From contig NZ_NMUL01000021.1 of NCBI RefSeq assembly GCF_002234595.1, forward strand, positions 248,001-312,000: DNA of 64,000 bases, given 5' to 3'. Position 1 is the first letter of the stretch, and every line of letters begins with the position of its first letter. Position numbers and translations under genes: made by a program. Origin of the DNA: Amycolatopsis vastitatis (lineage in GTDB: Bacteria; Actinomycetota; Actinomycetes; Mycobacteriales; Pseudonocardiaceae). Positions 63,967 through 64,000 of this stretch are shown here, piece by piece. The notes beneath the pieces are model-generated. The model ran no database searches. It saw nothing but the letters and a program-made list of their open reading frames with translations, and was not told where the DNA came from.

Positions 63967-64000
63967 CCGGACATCCTGCCCTATCCGGTCTTCCGGTCCT

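Overview
The window is dense, very GC-rich actinobacterial DNA with third-codon-position GC bias, frequent GTG/TTG starts and Shine-Dalgarno sequences of the AGGAGG type. The gene families (DUF6292, DUF6221, DUF2795, DUF4383, a FadD8-like ligase, many secreted Ala-Pro-rich proteins) point to the Pseudonocardiaceae, most likely Amycolatopsis or a close relative. This is inference from gene content; no rRNA is present to confirm it. I recognised no tRNA, IS element, prophage or CRISPR array. Sixty-four protein genes are listed as main genes (one cut by the left edge, one carrying a frameshift), plus one 15-codon leader ORF.

Layout. 0-15 kb: accessory and metabolic genes (MFS transporter and divergent DUF5937/ArsR-type regulator, secreted proteins, an NmrA-like reductase, a PQQ-type sugar dehydrogenase with a PKD domain, an ECF sigma factor fused to a zinc-finger membrane tail, a FadD8-like acyl-CoA ligase behind two KstR-type boxes, a BrkB/YihY membrane protein). 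15-22.8 kb: a mostly leftward group of oxidoreductases, a CocE-type hydrolase, a zinc alcohol dehydrogenase and a Pit/DUF47 phosphate-uptake pair. 22.8-41.6 kb: a large cell-surface glycan region. It holds seven glycosyltransferases, UDP-glucose dehydrogenase, a UDP-glucuronate decarboxylase-like enzyme, a NodU-type carbamoyltransferase, a frameshifted polysaccharide pyruvyltransferase and the parts of an ADP-heptose route: GmhA-like isomerase, HldE-like kinase/nucleotidyltransferase, a GmhB-like phosphatase fused to a glycosyltransferase, and two family-9 (heptosyltransferase-type) enzymes. 41.6-46.8 kb: small stress-type genes (DUF2795, Ppx/GppA, SDR, DUF4383, VOC, DUF6292, phosphoribosyltransferase, DUF6221). 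46.8-51.4 kb: a copper/cupredoxin module (CopC, CopD, two cupredoxin-domain proteins, YceI). 51.5-64 kb: GH76 mannanase, HtpG, HNH nuclease, Ser/Thr kinase with a cellulose-binding domain, a secreted protein resembling an S8 peptidase without its protease domain next to an S53-type protease, a LuxR-type response regulator, P450 and a second CopC.

Two patterns tie the middle of the window together. First, between about 17.8 and 46.8 kb at least a dozen intergenic regions carry GTTT/GTGT-N13-14-GGGTA elements, the form of a sigma-B/SigF stress promoter. At six genes the -10 element lies only 9-10 nt before the start codon, implying leaderless or near-leaderless mRNA. The glycan region and the small stress genes may therefore form one stress regulon. 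Second, many convergent gene ends carry long perfect hairpins, two of which (25.0 and 60.9 kb) are copies of the same element.
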